Source: Chitinophagaceae bacterium 26-R-25 (GTDB lineage: Bacteria > Bacteroidota > Bacteroidia > Chitinophagales > Chitinophagaceae). Taken from it: a stretch of DNA of 64,000 nucleotides. The number at the start of each line of letters is the position of its first letter. The first letter of the stretch is position 1. The translations under genes and the position numbers were made by a program. The notes under the pieces are model-generated. The model was not told where the DNA came from. It did not search any database and saw only the letters and a list, made by a program, of their open reading frames with translations. The stretch is from positions 248,001 through 312,000 of the forward strand of contig JARWSJ010000003.1 of the NCBI GenBank assembly GCA_029906195.1. The letters run 5' to 3'. Below, piece after piece: positions 32,569 through 42,743 of this stretch.

Positions 32569-35500
32569 ATGAGTGCATTAGAAAACTTTTCCGGAAAATT
32601 TAAAGACTTCGTCGTTACCACGTGGAGTATTAAAAATAAAACTTCCATATACCTGCTCATGATCTTCCTGAGCATTATCGGAATTAACACGTTTGTAACG
32701 TTGCCAAAAGAGCAGTTTCCAGATATCGTGATTCCTACAATTTATGTACAAACAATTTATGTAGGTAACTCACCAAAAGATATCGAGAACCTTGTAACAA
32801 GACCAATCGAAAAACAGATCAAAAGCATCACCGGTGCAAAGATCAAAAAATTCACCAGTACTTCTGTGCAGGACTATTCTGCCATTGTAGTTGAATTTGA
32901 AACAGACGTAAATGTGCAGGATGGTTTGCAGAAAGTTAAAGATGCGATTGACAAAGCCAAACAGGATTTGCCTAACGATCTTACGCAAGAACCGACTGCA
33001 CTGGAAGTGAACTTCAGCGACTTTCCTATCATGTACGTAAACATAAGCGGTGATTACAATCAGCAGCGTTTGAAAAAATATGCTGATGACATGAAAGACA
33101 GATTGGAAGAGATTTCGAAAATTAACCGCGTAGACATCGTAGGTGCACCGGAAAGAGAGTTCCAGATCAACGTGGACAACTATAAAATGCGCAGCGCAGG
33201 AATAACCTTCGATGACATTGACGGAGCGGTAGCACGTGAAAACATGGACATCTCCGGTGGTTTGCTGGATGTGGGAACAATGAAACGCAACCTTCAGCTG
33301 AAGGGTCAGTTCAAAACTGCAGCGGATATTGAAAAGGTGGTGATAAGAAACCAGTCAGGTAAGCCGATCTATCTAAAAGATATCGCAACGATTAAAGACA
33401 CTATCAAGGAAAGAGAAAGCTATGCCCGTCTTGATGGCAAGAACGTAGTTACGCTGAACATCATTAAACGTTCCGGTGAAAACCTCATTGAAACAAGTGA
33501 TGATGTAAAGAAAACTGTGGAAGAAATGCGCGGAGCATTTCCTAAGGACTTGAACATTACAGTAACGGGAGATAGCAGTACCAAGACAAAAACCTCTTTT
33601 AATGATCTTGTAAACTCGATCGTAATCGGATTTATCCTTGTATTGGTGATCCTCATGTTCTTCATGGGTGTAGTGAACGCGTTCTTCGTGGCCCTGTCAG
33701 TTCCGCTTAGTATGTTCCTTGCGTTTTGGTTTCTTCCAGCAGCTGACCTTATTATAGGAACCCATGTTACATTGAACTTTATGGTGCTTTTTGCATTGCT
33801 GTTCGGCCTTGGTATTATAGTGGATGATGCGATCGTGGTAATTGAAAACACGCACCGCATCTTTATGGAAAACCGAGGCAAGGTCAGCATTGAAAAGTCC
33901 GCAATGGCCGCTGCTGGCGAAGTATTCGTACCGGTGTTGGCGGGTACTTTAACCACATTGGCGCCATTCGTTCCGTTAATGTTCTGGCCTGGCATTATTG
34001 GTAAATTCATGATCTATCTGCCAACGATGCTGATATTTACTTTGACAGCATCATTGATTGTAGCGTTCATCATGAACCCAGTATTCGCGGTCGACTTCAT
34101 GAACCATCCGGAAGACGGTCACAAAGAATCAAAATATGCCATCTTCAAAAAGCCGGGCCTGTGGCTTGCAGTTGGTATCGGTATCATACTGGATGTTGTA
34201 GGTATGTCAGCACCAAGCGCAGCTAAGTCTGCAACTGACGAAGTGGTAATCAATATGTACACTTTCTGGGGCAACCTGTTATTGTTCATTACCATACTCG
34301 TATTGCTGAATAAATTCTTCCTGGATAGCATCCTACATTCCTTCCAGAACAGAGCATTGCCTTGGATCATGAGCCATTATGAAACACTGCTGAGATGGGC
34401 CCTGAAAGGTTGGAGACCGGTATGGTTGCTACTTAGTACAGTGTTTTTGCTCATCTTCTCATTTGTATTCTTTGGTGCGAGAAATGTACCCGTTGTATTC
34501 TTCCCGCAAAGCGATCCTAACCAGATATTCGTTTACCTGAAATTACCGGTGGGAACATCGGTAGACTATACTGACTCAGTTACCCGCACATTGGAGACTA
34601 AAGTGTACAGAGTGCTGGGCATGGAAAATGGTAAAAAGAACCCAATGGTGGAAAGTGTTATTTCCAACGTGGCTGTCGGCGCCAGCGATCCTAACAGTGG
34701 CGACAGAAGCACAAGAAGTGAATTGGGAAGAATCCAGGTGTCATTTGTAGAATTTGAAAAACGTCATGGTGTTTCTTCAAGACCATTTCTTGACAGCATT
34801 CGCCATGCAATGAAAGGTATTCCCGGTGCGGAAATATCTGTTGACCAGGAACAAGGCGGTCCTCCTACAGATCCTCCTGTGAACATAGAAGTAGCAAGTG
34901 AGGATTTTGACAACCTCATTAAAACGGCCGTTGGTTTGAAAAACTACCTGGACTCCCTACAGGTGCCGGGTGTGGAAGAGTTGAAAATGGACATCGACCT
35001 GAACAATCCCGAAATTTCGCTTACTGTTGACCGTGAAAGAGCACTGATTGAAGGCGTGTCTTCTGCACAGGTGGGCGGACAATTAAGAACAGCATTGTTT
35101 GGTAAGGAGGTTTCAAAGATTAAAGAAGGAAAAGAGGAATACAAGATCCAGCTTAGAAACAATTCGGTACAAAGAAAGAACCTTATTGAGCTGTTGAACA
35201 TGAACGTTGTGTTCCGCGATATGTCATCTGGACGAGTGAAAAGTGTGCCGATCAGTTCCCTGGTGAAAATCGATTATACAAGTACGTTGGGTAGCGTAAA
35301 ACGTAAAAACCAGAAACGCATGATCGTGCTTCGCTCAAACGTTCTTACGTCACAAGGCTTCACCCCAACTGCTGTGAACCAGGATATTACCAAATACATC
35401 GACAAATTCAAAGGTAAAGCTGATGGCGTAACCATTAAGCAAACCGGTGAGGGAGAGCAGCAGGCAGAAACAGGCGCCTTCCTTGCTAGGGCATTGATGT

Positions 35501-36198
35501 ATGCGTTGATGTTGATCTTGTTGGTATTGGTGCTCCAGTTCAATTCCATCAGCAAACCGGTGATCATCCTTACGGAAATCGTATTCAGCGTGATCGGGGT
35601 AATGCTTGGCTTTGCGTTTACAAGAATGCAGGTATCAGTTGTAATGACGGGTATCGGTATCGTGGGGCTTGCGGGTATCGTAGTGAAGAATGGTATCCTT
35701 GTGATCGAATTTGCCGACGAATTAAGATCGCGTGGTTTGAAAACAAGAGAAGCTGTTGTACAGGCTGGTAAAACGCGTATCATTCCGGTAATGCTTACTG
35801 CGATGGCCGCGATCCTGGCACTGATACCGCTGGCGGTTGGGTTCAATATCAACTTCGTAACGCTGTTCTCGGACCTGAACCCACGCATTTTCTTTGGTGG
35901 AGACAACGTTTCGTTCTGGAAACCATTGTCATGGACCATCATCTTTGGCCTGGCATTTGCCTTCTTCATGACGCTGGTAATGGTACCAAGCATGTACCTG
36001 ATAGCAGAGAGACTGAAACGCCCGATGCGCAGATACTTTGGTGGTAAATGGGTTTCTATGATGGGTATTCCACCATTGACATTCATATTCATTCTAATGA
36101 TATTTTACGCCATGATCAAACATGCAATTGATGTTGCTAGGCGATCAAGACGTAATGTTCCGGGGTCTGATGTAACCTGGAATAAAAGTTGGTTTTAG
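32569..36198 (+). CDS. efflux RND transporter permease (AcrB family), enlarged
   Basis: 1209 aa, about 160 longer than AcrB. The proton-relay Asp pair is in GLGIIVDDAIVVIEN, with the matching Lys in AGIVVKNGILVIEFADE. Two large periplasmic loops carry the porter domains (FEKRHGVSS, DQEQGGPPTDPPVN). Between about residues 510 and 590 there is an insertion with two extra hydrophobic segments (GLWLAVGIGIILDVVGM, WGNLLLFITILVLLNKF), and a further hydrophobic segment lies near the C-terminus (LTFIFILMIFYAMI). Exports drugs or lipids with TolC and MFP partners; substrate unknown. Confidence 0.92.
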   Translation: MSALENFSGKFKDFVVTTWSIKNKTSIYLLMIFLSIIGINTFVTLPKEQFPDIVIPTIYVQTIYVGNSPKDIENLVTRPIEKQIKSITGAKIKKFTSTSVQDYSAIVVEFETDVNVQDGLQKVKDAIDKAKQDLPNDLTQEPTALEVNFSDFPIMYVNISGDYNQQRLKKYADDMKDRLEEISKINRVDIVGAPEREFQINVDNYKMRSAGITFDDIDGAVARENMDISGGLLDVGTMKRNLQLKGQFKTAADIEKVVIRNQSGKPIYLKDIATIKDTIKERESYARLDGKNVVTLNIIKRSGENLIETSDDVKKTVEEMRGAFPKDLNITVTGDSSTKTKTSFNDLVNSIVIGFILVLVILMFFMGVVNAFFVALSVPLSMFLAFWFLPAADLIIGTHVTLNFMVLFALLFGLGIIVDDAIVVIENTHRIFMENRGKVSIEKSAMAAAGEVFVPVLAGTLTTLAPFVPLMFWPGIIGKFMIYLPTMLIFTLTASLIVAFIMNPVFAVDFMNHPEDGHKESKYAIFKKPGLWLAVGIGIILDVVGMSAPSAAKSATDEVVINMYTFWGNLLLFITILVLLNKFFLDSILHSFQNRALPWIMSHYETLLRWALKGWRPVWLLLSTVFLLIFSFVFFGARNVPVVFFPQSDPNQIFVYLKLPVGTSVDYTDSVTRTLETKVYRVLGMENGKKNPMVESVISNVAVGASDPNSGDRSTRSELGRIQVSFVEFEKRHGVSSRPFLDSIRHAMKGIPGAEISVDQEQGGPPTDPPVNIEVASEDFDNLIKTAVGLKNYLDSLQVPGVEELKMDIDLNNPEISLTVDRERALIEGVSSAQVGGQLRTALFGKEVSKIKEGKEEYKIQLRNNSVQRKNLIELLNMNVVFRDMSSGRVKSVPISSLVKIDYTSTLGSVKRKNQKRMIVLRSNVLTSQGFTPTAVNQDITKYIDKFKGKADGVTIKQTGEGEQQAETGAFLARALMYALMLILLVLVLQFNSISKPVIILTEIVFSVIGVMLGFAFTRMQVSVVMTGIGIVGLAGIVVKNGILVIEFADELRSRGLKTREAVVQAGKTRIIPVMLTAMAAILALIPLAVGFNINFVTLFSDLNPRIFFGGDNVSFWKPLSWTIIFGLAFAFFMTLVMVPSMYLIAERLKRPMRRYFGGKWVSMMGIPPLTFIFILMIFYAMIKHAIDVARRSRRNVPGSDVTWNKSWF

Positions 36199-36222
36199 TT
36201 TTAATATATCATGATCAAGTAG

Positions 36223-36249
36223 AGACGCCCGAAAGGGCGTCTTTTTTTT
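36223..36249 (+). terminator. Rho-independent terminator of efflux operon
   Basis: AGACGCCC, loop GAAA, GGGCGTCT and a T-run. A GC-rich palindrome CCCGTCCCCGGACGGG follows at 36251-36266. Confidence 0.9.
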
Positions 36250-36290
36250 CCCGTCCCCGGACGGGTAAGGGGTGGGGCCTTCTAATTCAC

Positions 36291-36326
36291 CACTAAGACA
36301 CTAAGCACACTAAGCTTCACTAAGAG
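36291..36326 (+). repeat. CACTAAG tandem array
   Basis: CACTAAGA CACTAAGCA CACTAAGCTT CACTAAGAG, a solo array of 8-10-bp units without a matching inverted arm. The rest of the gap up to 36567 holds nothing that I can identify. Confidence 0.7.
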
Positions 36327-36567
36327 TACCTCACATAACGTCTTCCCCCACCGAATAATTAAATGAGTCAATAATTGATAATTGCAATGAACAAGCAAAA
36401 AATTTCTGGTGTCTAAAAACAAAATGGTTTCCCGTAGCACCAGCATTTTTCTTCGTCCTTCTTTTGCGGCCCCATAACTAACGTCATTGTATATGCGCAT
36501 TTTAGATAAATACGTAATCTAAATCTGCCCGGATACCTATCCTCTTTTTTTAACTAATACCTTCTTC

Positions 36568-39500
36568 ATGAAAAAATTTTTTACAAGAAACTTTTCTGGC
36601 AAACTGCCTCAGCGGTTTGCAATGGCTTTGGGACTATGCATCGCAGCGCTGGTCGGTACACGAGTCGATGCTCAGCAGTACGACTGGACGAAGAATGGCG
36701 GGGCTGCCGCTTCGGTAAGCGGCGCCGTTTTTATTAGTCCAACCCTTAATGCCACTACTGCCAACGGGGTGGCCCAAAATGCAACGTGGGTGGTTTTTTC
36801 CACCGCCCCAGGCGTTCGTTACAAAGGCGCCGGCAATGGTACGCCGCCGGATATCGGTATGAAAGAAAACCAGCAAGCTAGTTTGGGGCGCTATGATGCT
36901 AATATGAACCTGGTATGGTTAGCGAACGCTTACGATATATCAAAAATCGCTGCAGACCCTTATGCAAATGACCAGTTTTACGCGACCATGACCTTTAGGG
37001 TTTCAACCGATAACACCAGCTCTAATTTTTTGGGAGTTCCCTGGACCTCTGATAAAGCAGGGTACATAACTCTTGTTGCGAAATGTAAGGCAACAGCCAC
37101 GAGTTCTTATACAGTATTGAAATTGCTCAAGATAGATGGGAGTTCAGATGATTTAGCTGATAATCTTATAGTAAAGGACATTGGAGGCGGCCATACACGC
37201 ATCGTAGTACAAGGGCACAGTAGAAGCACCTCGCTTACGCTTTATACAGACGGAACCAATGGAGCAGCCCAGGTTGTTCCGGTAAATGGTGGTGGAGGTG
37301 TAAATTATGATGAGTTTGTGGCCTGTTATGATGATGACAATAATGCCGGTACCATTGCGCCGCTTTGGGCGAATACTTTTGGCGCAGCTTCGGCCAATGA
37401 AGCAACCTTCACTCCCATTGATATTGCCGACAATGGTGACATTAGATGGTTGCCAGCTTATACGAGCTCAAATAGTTTAGGTACGGTTAACTATGCATTG
37501 AATAATTGTAGCGGCCCGGGTTCAGGTACGGTTACAACATCCAATTACGCTGCCAATATAAACGGAAACTACCGCTACATATTTTTTTCTTTAAATGGCA
37601 GCAATGGTGCTCCGGTTTGGGTAAAAAACGAGCTTGCAGCCAATGTGGCTTTCGCTCCCTATGGCATAGCGACTGATGGTGCAGGAAGCAGCTATGTTTA
37701 TGGACTTCTTTCCGGGTCCGGTACATACGATGCAGGTTCCGGTGTTTCCGTTACGGCAGCGGGTGGCAACGATTTGGCCGTTGTGGTGTTTGACAATAAT
37801 GGATATGCAGTTCGTGCCCAAAATTATGGGAACACCACTCCGCAGGCCGTTGCTTCCTCTGCAGTTTCAAACCTGGTAAACCTGGATCGCACCAACAACC
37901 GTCTTTACATGACAGGGTATACGGCCAGTGGTTTTACGGCAGGCACAGCAACCATACAAACACAGGAAGCTGGCGGTTATAGCGGCTATTTGCTGGCGGT
38001 GGATGCCACCAGTCTAAATGGTCTGTCGGCAGTTACTGGTATCAGCAGCGTCAATGCGACCAGTGCTTTTGATGTCGTAGTTGTTCGCCCGGACCATAAT
38101 GTAGTGTCTGTCCAACAGTACACAATCAGTGGCGAAAACAGGCTCAATGCATCTGCTACTCCTTTGTTGCAGAAAACGGCCTATGGCTATCAGGATGTTG
38201 CCATTACCAAATTTGATGGATCCTCTGGCAGCTTGCTCAATCCCGTTGCTGAAGGTGGCTGGGGAGGCTCTACAGGTAACACGATATTGAACACAGCTTT
38301 AAAGGATCAACAACTGGTTTCGGTAGGGTATTTTACGGGCTCCATGGTAGTAGGTGGTGTTTCACTTTCAAACTCAACACAGGCGGGCCTTATAACACTT
38401 ACCGACACTGCTACGGGTACGATTGCGAAGACACGTGCGCTGCTAGGGACCTCTGTTGTTGTCACAGGTGTACGGGTTAGCCCAAAAGACGGGTCGATTT
38501 ATGCGTGTGGAATGGCACAATCTGACATTACGCCAAACGGCGGAACCGCGCTTGGCAAGACCAATTTGGGAGGAAATGATGTTTTTGTAATGAAGCTTGA
38601 CAACAATCTAAATCCAATATGGACGGCAAATATTGCTGGAAGCAGTTCGGATAATGCATATGCATTGGAAATAGACCCCATTACTGGCGACGTGTACGTC
38701 TGCGGATATTTTTTTAGCCCTACATTGAAATTGAATGCTGCAGGCGGTACTGCCTGGGGAAGTGCTGCGCTGGCCACCAATAACTACGTGACCAGTCCTG
38801 TAAGCAGTGATGTTTTCGTGGCTAAATTTGGTGCAGATGGAATGTTCAAATGGATCAGCACTGGAGGCACGCCCAATATAAACACGAACGACGGTGTGTA
38901 TAAAGCGTTAAGGTTAGTAAATAATAAACTGTATGTTGGCGGATATTCAGCGCCGGGAACCTTCAGTTTTGGTGGACAATCACTTGCATTTAATGGCGGG
39001 TCCACTGACATGTTTCTGATGCAACTGGATCCTGCCACCGGCAATGCTAACTGGCTCAAAGGCTGGATGGGAAATTCAGCCGATCAACTGAACTCGATCG
39101 ACGCATATAGCGGTATGGTATATGCGACCGGATATTCAGTATCCACGTCAGGGATGAACGTTGGAGGAATACCGTTTTCGTCAAGTGGTCAGTATGACAG
39201 TTTTATTTTTGGAGTAGATGCTAGTGGCAATGATTTGCCGGGTATAGCCCAACTAAAGGGTAGTGGTGCCGACGGCATCAATGACATTAAAATAGACCCC
39301 ACGGGCAATCTTTTCTTTGCCGGTTTTTCAAATAGTAGCGATCTCAATTTGGGAAATGGGCTAAGGTTTAGTACAGTCGGCACCAATGATTGCTTGGTTG
39401 GAGCCGTGGATTTGAATAATAATATGAATGTGAAATGGGGTTTTCTTAGCGGATCTGTAAACGCTGAGCAATTTAATAGCGTAACGCCGGGCAAACTAGG

Positions 39501-41943
39501 AATGCTCTTTACCGGCGGCACGCTGGCAGGCCCTGCTACCTTTGGTTCGCAAGTGATCAACGGCCGTATTGGCTCAGATTTTTGCTACAGCCGGATTACT
39601 TACCCTTATGTTGGGCCCGGCGCACAGATCAGTAACCTCAGTGCGTGGTATAGCGCGGGCAGCAAACTTAATGGTAACCCCGCTGCACAGTGGAGCAACC
39701 TTACCGTCAATTCTTCGCTTACCAATCTGGTTTCTACTGGTTCTGTACCGGTAGCAGCAGCGGGTCTGAACTTTAACCCAACACTTGCTATTACCGGCGG
39801 TGCGGGCTATTTAGGCCAGGGAGGCGTTTATGCATCTGCGTTAACCAGCACCGGTGGTAATTATTACAATGTTTACGCTGTTGTGAGGCCCCACTCCGCT
39901 ACCGATAACCTTGCTATTTGGAAAGAAACCACTTCCAACACCGGTATTATACTCGGCGCAGCCGGCAACACCATTGCAGGTGCAGGAGGTCCTGTGACCG
40001 CTACCAATACTACACCACTGAGCAACAGCCAGTATAATCTCAGCACTTTATCTGTAAACGGCAGCACGATGAGCAACTACCTTAACGGAACGGCGAATGG
40101 AAATGCCACCGGCATAACGGCGCTCAACACAAGCAATGCCGGTACGTTCCAGGTAAATGGTTCAGGTATTGTAGATGTGGCAGAAGTGGCTACTTATGCT
40201 GGCGTACATGCCATCGGCAATCCGTCAATAAATAAAATAGAAACTTACCTTGGCATTAAGTATGGTATTACACTGGGCCATGACTATTTCAGCACGACCG
40301 GCGATACACTTTACAAAGTGAACAATGGTTTCGCAAACAACATAGCAGGGATTGGTATTGACAGCGCCGAGTTGCTGGCGCAAAAGCAAGGGCGTAGTCA
40401 AAATACCCAATCAAAAGGTGATATGCTCACTATTGGCATTGGCACCATTGCTTCAGACAATGTAAGCAATACTGCCATTGCCACGCAAGACAACAGCTAC
40501 CTTGTTTGGGGCGATGATAGAGGCAGCGTAACTACCAGTCAAACAACCAATATGGCCTCAACGGTATCATCATGCGCACTGCGTTTACCTCGCAGCTGGA
40601 GAATACAACGCACCCGTGGTGGTATCGGTAGCACGCAGGTGCAAATGGATTTGAACAACACAATTGATCTAAGTGCTTATGCTGCGCGGGACATTCAGCT
40701 AATGATTGACAAAGACGGCGATGGCAACTTTGCAACCGGAACGATCAAACTCGTTCCTGCTGCATCCCTTATTGGCAACGTGGCTACCTTCAACAACATA
40801 AACTGGGACGCTGATGGCAGTGGTGCCGATGTGTTTGCAGTAGTGTTCAATAACAAGATACCTGATCCGGCACTTGTCGCGAAAGGCAGTACGACGACCG
40901 CACCATTATTTACCTGTAAAGATGTAGCGGGAAGCAATGTGTTAGTAGATAATGTAACAACTCCTACAGCAAAATACGCAGCGGTTAATCCTAACGGTAA
41001 TACTGGTTATAATTTCGCGGTAACAGCTATGAACAACAGCCCTGCAGTGAACAACCAAGTGAAAACGGACAACGCTACACGCACCACAGCATTTGCTAAC
41101 CGCATGTACGTTATCCACGATGCAGGTGTCAACAACTACCCGACTGGCATGACGGTAAGAGTCTACTACGATCCGCAGGATAGCATCGATGCCGTAAATG
41201 CCCTGGATTCTAAAGTCTCCGGCCCCATCAGGTATTTATGGTTCAAGTATCCGGGCACAGACATAAACGCTGTGCTAAACGCTCAGACAGATGCAAACAT
41301 AACAGGAGCATCCTGGCTCGCTCCATCTGTATATGGAGAAGAAGGCGGTGTAAAATATGTTGAGTTCAGTGGCATCACCAGTTTTAGCGTATTTGGAGCA
41401 GCAGCAGGCCGCGGCGCGGTAGCATTGCCGTTACGCTTTACTGACAACCGGGCGGCTGCCAATGCATGTAACGTAAACCTTTCCTGGAACTACGTGTCAG
41501 AAACTCAAACCATGGCAAAACAATTTGAGGTGCAACGCAGCAACAATGGTCGTGATTTTGAAACGGTATCTACTATATCATCAGCCAGCAAAACATACAC
41601 CGACATGCCGCCGCATGAAGGACAGTGGTACTATCGCATCAAGGTGGTAGAAAACAGCGCAGTCAACTACACGACCATTATGCCGGTACTGGTTACCTGT
41701 GCGAATGATGCCATACACGTTTTCCCTAACCCTGCTTCTGACCACGTAACTATTTCAATGACCGCAACAGCAGGTCATGCAAACTACCAGTTATTAAATA
41801 CAATGGGCGGAGTAGTAATGAAGGGAAACATCAACAATGGTGTTGCTAATTTCAGTGTGTCGGGTCTGTCGGCTGGTGTCTATCTGTTGAGAATAGATAA
41901 CAATGGGACAATCGAAACACAAAAGATAAATGTGATGCATTAA
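36568..41943 (+). CDS. giant secreted protein with T9SS type A sorting domain
   Basis: 1791 aa. The signal peptide ends near VDAQ. Residues about 40-1015 are imperfect beta-propeller-type repeats (DPITGDVYVCGYF, KLDNNLNPIWTANI, and similar). About 1020-1220 resemble a concanavalin/LamG-like fold. ETYLGIKYGITLGHDY near 1224 begins a domain typical of Bacteroidota surface proteins. A fibronectin-like stretch spans about 1630-1710 and the type A sorting domain VFPNPASDHVTI...SGLSAGVYLLRI ends the protein. Exported by Sec then T9SS to the surface or outside. Ligand unknown. Paralogue of the protein at 52020. Confidence 0.93.
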   Translation: MKKFFTRNFSGKLPQRFAMALGLCIAALVGTRVDAQQYDWTKNGGAAASVSGAVFISPTLNATTANGVAQNATWVVFSTAPGVRYKGAGNGTPPDIGMKENQQASLGRYDANMNLVWLANAYDISKIAADPYANDQFYATMTFRVSTDNTSSNFLGVPWTSDKAGYITLVAKCKATATSSYTVLKLLKIDGSSDDLADNLIVKDIGGGHTRIVVQGHSRSTSLTLYTDGTNGAAQVVPVNGGGGVNYDEFVACYDDDNNAGTIAPLWANTFGAASANEATFTPIDIADNGDIRWLPAYTSSNSLGTVNYALNNCSGPGSGTVTTSNYAANINGNYRYIFFSLNGSNGAPVWVKNELAANVAFAPYGIATDGAGSSYVYGLLSGSGTYDAGSGVSVTAAGGNDLAVVVFDNNGYAVRAQNYGNTTPQAVASSAVSNLVNLDRTNNRLYMTGYTASGFTAGTATIQTQEAGGYSGYLLAVDATSLNGLSAVTGISSVNATSAFDVVVVRPDHNVVSVQQYTISGENRLNASATPLLQKTAYGYQDVAITKFDGSSGSLLNPVAEGGWGGSTGNTILNTALKDQQLVSVGYFTGSMVVGGVSLSNSTQAGLITLTDTATGTIAKTRALLGTSVVVTGVRVSPKDGSIYACGMAQSDITPNGGTALGKTNLGGNDVFVMKLDNNLNPIWTANIAGSSSDNAYALEIDPITGDVYVCGYFFSPTLKLNAAGGTAWGSAALATNNYVTSPVSSDVFVAKFGADGMFKWISTGGTPNINTNDGVYKALRLVNNKLYVGGYSAPGTFSFGGQSLAFNGGSTDMFLMQLDPATGNANWLKGWMGNSADQLNSIDAYSGMVYATGYSVSTSGMNVGGIPFSSSGQYDSFIFGVDASGNDLPGIAQLKGSGADGINDIKIDPTGNLFFAGFSNSSDLNLGNGLRFSTVGTNDCLVGAVDLNNNMNVKWGFLSGSVNAEQFNSVTPGKLGMLFTGGTLAGPATFGSQVINGRIGSDFCYSRITYPYVGPGAQISNLSAWYSAGSKLNGNPAAQWSNLTVNSSLTNLVSTGSVPVAAAGLNFNPTLAITGGAGYLGQGGVYASALTSTGGNYYNVYAVVRPHSATDNLAIWKETTSNTGIILGAAGNTIAGAGGPVTATNTTPLSNSQYNLSTLSVNGSTMSNYLNGTANGNATGITALNTSNAGTFQVNGSGIVDVAEVATYAGVHAIGNPSINKIETYLGIKYGITLGHDYFSTTGDTLYKVNNGFANNIAGIGIDSAELLAQKQGRSQNTQSKGDMLTIGIGTIASDNVSNTAIATQDNSYLVWGDDRGSVTTSQTTNMASTVSSCALRLPRSWRIQRTRGGIGSTQVQMDLNNTIDLSAYAARDIQLMIDKDGDGNFATGTIKLVPAASLIGNVATFNNINWDADGSGADVFAVVFNNKIPDPALVAKGSTTTAPLFTCKDVAGSNVLVDNVTTPTAKYAAVNPNGNTGYNFAVTAMNNSPAVNNQVKTDNATRTTAFANRMYVIHDAGVNNYPTGMTVRVYYDPQDSIDAVNALDSKVSGPIRYLWFKYPGTDINAVLNAQTDANITGASWLAPSVYGEEGGVKYVEFSGITSFSVFGAAAGRGAVALPLRFTDNRAAANACNVNLSWNYVSETQTMAKQFEVQRSNNGRDFETVSTISSASKTYTDMPPHEGQWYYRIKVVENSAVNYTTIMPVLVTCANDAIHVFPNPASDHVTISMTATAGHANYQLLNTMGGVVMKGNINNGVANFSVSGLSAGVYLLRIDNNGTIETQKINVMH

Positions 41944-42005
41944 AAAACTATTACTTGGTAGGTGTCCTGCGTTTACATGCCCTCCCAATCAATAATAACT
42001 TTCAT

Positions 42006-42041
42006 AAAACGCCCACGAGTGCCTACTCGTTGGGCGTTTTA
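42006..42041 (+). terminator. terminator after first T9SS protein gene
   Basis: AAAACGCCCACGAGT and ACTCGTTGGGCGTTTT form a long stem with a one-base bulge and loop GCCT. Confidence 0.8.
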
Positions 42042-42067
42042 CGGTTGAATTAAATAATCAAGAGGTG

Positions 42068-42104
42068 AGGGCTGCATCAAAAACAAATGATGTGGCCCTT
42101 TTTT
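42068..42104 (+). terminator. second terminator before hcp cassette
   Basis: GGGCTGCATCA and TGATGTGGCCC form a stem over an AAAACAAA loop, with six T. Together with the preceding hairpin it isolates the cassette at 42337 from upstream transcription. Confidence 0.8.
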
Positions 42105-42336
42105 CAATTATAAATATTTGATAACACGCTAAAGGTACCCGGCAAATATTTTTTTTGAAGCATTTGTAAAACTGCTATTTTCGTTTCTCAATATTTCTTC
42201 CCTGTAACAATGACCATCGCTTATTATCGAAACGAAAGCGCATGGTATCAGCCAATAATTTTTTCATTTCTTATTGTTTGAAGCGAGTGTACCGCTTCTC
42301 CATCGCCTACGTTTTTCATTTAGTCAATTTTATCTT

Positions 42337-42732
42337 ATGAATACATTTACAGCAACGCTGCATGTAGGCAGTTGGTCTTATCCTTTGCAGCACTTCACAT
42401 TTGGCTTTATTCAAAACCCCGGTGCTTTGGGCCCCCGCCCCGCTCCTGTTATGAGTGGTGATATATCAATTGTACTACTTAATCCCGCAGATGAATATGT
42501 TCGTTCCTGGGGTGCCAGTGAAGACATGTTTTGTGATGGCTCCATCGTCATACGCAAAAGTGTGGAAGAGGGAATATATGAAACCATTGAGTTTACAAAG
42601 GGGCAGTGCGCTTTTTTGCAAAACGAATATAGAGGCGGCGCTCATGCCGGCACCTACTCTAGCACTCTCCAGATCATTTGCCAGGAAATAAAGGTAGATG
42701 GCATTGTTCATTATACTGCCCCTAACATGTAA
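42337..42732 (+). CDS. type VI secretion tube protein Hcp/TssD (Bacteroidota type)
   Basis: 131 aa from ATG 42337 (MNTFTATLHVGSWSYPL); the open frame back to 42274 adds no family sequence. Short beta-rich protein matching the Bacteroidota T6SS(iii) TssD pattern: SGDISIVLLNP, DGSIVIRKSVEEGIYETIEF and SSTLQIICQEIKVDGI. Such Hcp proteins form the inner tube and carry effectors. It is an orphan, with no sheath, baseplate or ClpV genes in the window. The next gene, 11 bp downstream, is the likely cargo. Confidence 0.78.
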   Translation: MNTFTATLHVGSWSYPLQHFTFGFIQNPGALGPRPAPVMSGDISIVLLNPADEYVRSWGASEDMFCDGSIVIRKSVEEGIYETIEFTKGQCAFLQNEYRGGAHAGTYSSTLQIICQEIKVDGIVHYTAPNM

Positions 42733-42743
42733 ACCCCTTTATT

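Noticed and set aside
42274-42336. Longer N-terminus for the Hcp protein
   Set aside because: The extra 21 residues do not resemble Hcp, and the family starts directly with a beta strand as at ATG 42337.
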